Shown piece after piece: positions 6,463 through 8,525 of a DNA stretch of 8,525 nt (within the stretch, counting starts at the first letter, position 1; every line of letters starts with the position of its first letter). The translations under genes and the position numbers were made by a program. Source of the stretch: Ruminococcaceae bacterium UBA4958 (GTDB lineage Bacteria > Bacillota > Clostridia > Oscillospirales > Acutalibacteraceae); NCBI GenBank assembly GCA_002397355.1, contig DHAI01000054.1, positions 1 to 8,525 on the forward strand, in the 5' to 3' direction. A model generated the notes under the pieces. The model had not been told where the DNA came from, ran no database searches, and saw only the letters and a program-made list of their open reading frames with translations.

Positions 6463-7861
6463 GCTTCCTTTCCTCGACCTTTTTCATGATTTCCCGCTCT
6501 ATTTTCGGTTCCCGGCAGGGAGAGACATCCGTTTTACTGAGGAAAAGCCCGTTTTTCCCGAAGATGGAGGCGAGCGCCTCCCGGATCTCGCCCCGGCTGC
6601 CGTCCAGAGCGGGGGGGTACCCCAGGGAAAGCTCCGCGTCTTTCCCGGTCAGAGCCACGGACGCCTCGAAATGCCCGAGGTCCTGGATCTCGAAGCTCAG
6701 GAATACGCGCAGGGGCTTGTCGGCCGCGGGGGCGCCGGCCGGGCGGGCGGAGCCGTCGTCCTTTTCCACCCACATCTGCGCGAAAAGATAACGGCCGCCG
6801 TAGACGCAGGGGAGGAAGAGGTGCGTAAACGGCATGTAGACGCTGCTGTCGAGCAGCAGGGAGCTGCAAACGTCCTTCCAGACGGGCTGCTGCCCGGAGG
6901 GAAGGCCCGTTTCGGCCCCATCGCGGCCGCGCTGCTTCAGCAGAGAGACAAGGGAATCCAGAAATTCGTTCCGGGGCGTTTGCCCCATCTTTTTCAGTTC
7001 TTCGGCGAAAAGGGCTTGCATCGCGTCGACGGTGCCTTTCGGCAGGTTCAGGTTGTATGTTGCATAGTCGAGCAATCTGCGGAAGCTTCCGGCCACATTC
7101 GTTTTTACACCCGCTTCCAGCATGGTGATGTGGTGCAGGAGCAGGGAGACGGTTTCGCGGGACTTGCCGTAGTCGTTTGTGCGCGAAACGTACCGGCACA
7201 GCAGCGGAAGGATTTCCCCCTTGAGGACGCCGAGGTTTGCCGGGGCGTCCTCGACGGGCCGCTCCCCGCTGAGCTTCCCGGCAAGGGTTTTCAGGCTCTC
7301 GGCGTATTTCCCGGGGATTTGCCCGGCGATGGTTTTCACATCCCGGAGGATGGATCTTGTCGCGCTGTCCGCGTTCCGGAACGCGTCGTAAGCTTTAAGA
7401 AAACCGGCAAGCTGCAGGTCGAACCCCGCGTCGCCTCCATTTTCCGAGAGGAGGTTCAAAAGCCGGAAGAACGGCCCGCTGAACTCGGAGCCGTTTTCTT
7501 GCTGGAACCGGAGATTTTCGAGGATCTCCTCCTCGCTGGCGGGCAGCGCTTCCACGAGCCGCCCGAGCGGCGTAGGCTCCGTCTGGCGTCCCTGCGCCGC
7601 GACCGCGTCGCCGAGCGCCCTGCCGAGCGATTTTGAAAGCGGCGGCGTGCTGCGGAGCTGCCGGATGAATTTCCCGTAGACGGACTCGAGGTTCAGCAGA
7701 AGCTCCAGGGACCGGCTGGCTTCGCCTTGTTCCGGCGCGTTCGGCTGAGCCGCCCTCGCCGGATTGACCGCCTCGGCGTTTGACGGTTCCTTCAGGGGAT
7801 TTGTTTTTCCGGCTCCCTCGTTTGCGGGGATGGGAGCGGTAATGCGCAGGTTATCCGGCAC
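6440..7861 (-). CDS. FliK-like protein (YlqG type), putative hook-length control relative
   Basis: The 473-residue product has a Pro/Ala-rich, probably disordered start (~1-50), a long helical middle (~50-335), and a C-terminal domain (~383-473) with the pattern of the FliK C-terminal domain: LRVFLSFEIQDLGHFEASVAL, a following strand, a helix EIREALASIFGKNGLFL, and a final VNVTV strand. FliK uses this domain to contact FlhB and trigger the substrate switch. Before it stands a YMPFTHLFLPCVYGGRYLFAQMWV segment of unknown role. I chose the GTG at 7861 because AGAGGTG stands five bases upstream. A TTG at 7903 is in frame but lacks a site. Its 3' end overlaps the FlhB-C-like gene. It may instead be a YlqG-family protein with another job. 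Divergent from cheA. Confidence 0.66.
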   Translation of the reverse strand: MPDNLRITAPIPANEGAGKTNPLKEPSNAEAVNPARAAQPNAPEQGEASRSLELLLNLESVYGKFIRQLRSTPPLSKSLGRALGDAVAAQGRQTEPTPLGRLVEALPASEEEILENLRFQQENGSEFSGPFFRLLNLLSENGGDAGFDLQLAGFLKAYDAFRNADSATRSILRDVKTIAGQIPGKYAESLKTLAGKLSGERPVEDAPANLGVLKGEILPLLCRYVSRTNDYGKSRETVSLLLHHITMLEAGVKTNVAGSFRRLLDYATYNLNLPKGTVDAMQALFAEELKKMGQTPRNEFLDSLVSLLKQRGRDGAETGLPSGQQPVWKDVCSSLLLDSSVYMPFTHLFLPCVYGGRYLFAQMWVEKDDGSARPAGAPAADKPLRVFLSFEIQDLGHFEASVALTGKDAELSLGYPPALDGSRGEIREALASIFGKNGLFLSKTDVSPCREPKIEREIMKKVEERKHAVNVTV

Positions 7862-7866
7862 AAAAA

Positions 7867-7875
7867 CACCTCTTT
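7867..7875 (-). promoter_or_regulatory. Ribosome binding site that fixes a GTG start
   Basis: AAAGAGGTG on the minus strand, separated by five T residues from the GTG at 7861-7859, supports that GTG as the start of the FliK-like gene rather than the TTG at 7903. Confidence 0.7.
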
Positions 7876-7899
7876 CTATGATTTTTCGCGCGCCAAAAG

Positions 7900-7926
7900 T
7901 CAATTTTCCGGAAACGCGTCCGATAT
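7900..7926 (+). promoter_or_regulatory. Sigma-D/FliA-type promoter of cheA
   Basis: TCAA (7900-7903), a 15-base spacer, and TCCGATAT (7919-7926) agree with TAAA-N15-GCCGATAT at 10 of 12 positions and with the same spacing as the two minus-strand promoters. The spacer holds the palindrome TTTCCGGAAA (7905-7914). The box ends 62 bases before the cheA ATG. I see no equally good promoter for the divergent FliK-like gene in this 127-base gap. Confidence 0.7.
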
Positions 7927-7988
7927 ATAAAGCGTAAGGCCATTGTCGTCGGTTTTCAAGTTCGCGAGGGATAAGGAGGAAAGCGCGT

Positions 7989-8258
7989 ATGGATCACGGC
8001 AACGATTCCATGCTGGATGCTTTTTTGTTTGAGACGGACGATCTGCTCGAGCGCCTGGACGGCATCCTGATTTCATGCGAAAAGAACAAAAATCTGGATA
8101 CGGACAGCGTCAACGAGATTTTCAGGATCATGCATACCATCAAAGGCTCCTCCGCGATGATGCGGCTCGACAGCATCACGGAGGTGGCTTACCTAATAGA
8201 ATGGACGATGTGTCTCTTGCTACAACGTAATAAGGTTGTTTTTTCAATAATGATTTAA
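7989..8258 (+). CDS. cheA: Chemotaxis histidine kinase CheA, N-terminal fragment only (truncated at a junction)
   Basis: CheA is the kinase that passes phosphate to CheY and CheB. Here only the start of the P1 phosphotransfer domain remains: an amphipathic helix AFLFETDDLLERLDGIL (residues ~11-27), then NEIFRIMHTIKGSSAMM with the phospho-accepting histidine at residue 49, then ITEVAY (~63-68). From about residue 69 the frame reads unrelated sequence (LIEWTMCLLLQRN and on) and stops at 8258. CheA is normally ~650 residues or more, so over 85 percent is missing. The ATG has a strong AAGGAGG site nine bases upstream. The break coincides with a sharp change to AT-rich DNA, so the loss is due to a join at about 8186-8193 and not to a point mutation. 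Confidence 0.88.
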   Translation: MDHGNDSMLDAFLFETDDLLERLDGILISCEKNKNLDTDSVNEIFRIMHTIKGSSAMMRLDSITEVAYLIEWTMCLLLQRNKVVFSIMI

Positions 8259-8525
8259 AAACGTCTTCGTCGGCTTTGATGTTGTTTATCTCATAGTTTA
8301 TGCTCTCAACTTGTAAACTTTTCATCAGAATTGATAAAACCAAATTAGCACTTAATATAGAAATTGCATAAACGAAGCTCGTGATTATCAAACCCAAAAA
8401 TGTTATATGTGAAGGAAAAAAAAATCCGAAGATAAGATTAATAACAAAAAGTATCCACAATAATGCAATCACTATAAGGCATAAAGGACACCACTGTCTG
8501 GTTTTGAATTTCTGATACCAAATAC
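8176..8525 (-). CDS. VKOR-family membrane protein fragment (vitamin K epoxide reductase/thioredoxin type), Bacteroidota-like
   Basis: This frame is open from the window edge. It holds WCPLC (residues 11-15 of the visible part, CPLC codons at 8479-8490) at the head of a membrane helix CLIVIALLWILFVINLIFGFF, then a second helix (ITFLGLIITSFVYAISIL...), then DVFKSLLKKQPYYVV and a SSILLGKP segment. The CxxC before a membrane helix, followed by an LLKKQPYY linker and an SSILLG-P turn, is what I recall from VKOR proteins of Bacteroidota that carry a C-terminal thioredoxin-like domain. Such proteins re-oxidise disulfide-forming partners. The thioredoxin part would follow, but the frame hits the junction and ends within a few codons (at 8176). 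Both ends are missing. The first in-window codon is at 8523. Confidence 0.68.
   Translation of the reverse strand, partial: IWYQKFKTRQWCPLCLIVIALLWILFVINLIFGFFFPSHITFLGLIITSFVYAISILSANLVLSILMKSLQVESINYEINNIKADEDVFKSLLKKQPYYVVARDTSSILLGKPPP
8186..8193. other. Composition and gene-content junction inside cheA
   Basis: Left of this point the DNA is GC-rich and encodes CheA. To the right it is AT-rich and encodes the opposite-strand VKOR-like protein. The eight bases GGCTTACC can be read as part of either gene (VAY of CheA, GKP of the VKOR-like frame), consistent with a join at a short shared sequence. I see no inverted repeats, target duplication or transposase at the join. Confidence 0.72.

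Noticed and set aside
7862..7912. Housekeeping-type promoter for the FliK-like gene (TTGACT at 7898-7903, minus strand)
   Set aside because: At 17 bases the only -10 candidate is poor (CATAGA) and would overlap the ribosome binding region.
8194..8258. The tail of the cheA frame as a new protein fusion
   Set aside because: The residues after ~68 are simply the antisense reading of the VKOR-like gene and end at a stop within about 21 codons.

Overview
The window is a GC-rich flagellar and chemotaxis block from a Gram-positive, clostridia-like bacterium (Bacillota, probably class Clostridia). The placement rests on protein style: the FliD C-terminal domain, the CheW pair, a stand-alone FlhB C-terminal homologue, strong GGAGG-type ribosome binding sites, and promoters of the sigma-D/FliA type with a strict 15-nt spacer. 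The last ~330 bases (about 8190-8525) are clearly AT-rich. They look like a foreign, Bacteroidota-like piece joined inside cheA.

Layout, reading leftward on the minus strand: (1) From 7861 down to 6118 lies a two-gene unit: a FliK-like (YlqG-type) protein with a GTG start, overlapping by 23 bases a 114-residue FlhB C-terminal-domain homologue (FhlB/YlqH type). (2) A sigma-D-type promoter at 6061-6087 precedes cheW, a second cheW and a methyl-accepting chemotaxis protein with almost no extracytoplasmic domain. A strong intrinsic terminator at 3266-3292 ends this unit. (3) A second sigma-D-type promoter at 3240-3266 touches that terminator and drives fliD (a very large 895-residue cap protein) and fliS. 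A terminator at 63-92 contains the fliS stop codon in its loop. A possible further gene start lies at 1-56.

On the plus strand a third sigma-D-type promoter (7900-7926) precedes cheA. Only the first ~68 codons, encoding the phosphotransfer domain with its histidine, are present before the sequence changes abruptly.

The genes fit together as late-class motility functions: filament cap and flagellin chaperone (FliD, FliS), a receptor array module (MCP, two CheW, CheA), and a pair that resembles the export-switch partners FliK and FlhB-C. I see no transposase, CRISPR array or RNA gene. The points most worth a second look are the cheA/VKOR-like junction, the shared palindrome in the spacers of the two che promoters, the compact terminator-promoter overlap before fliD, and the coupled FliK-like/FlhB-C-like pair.
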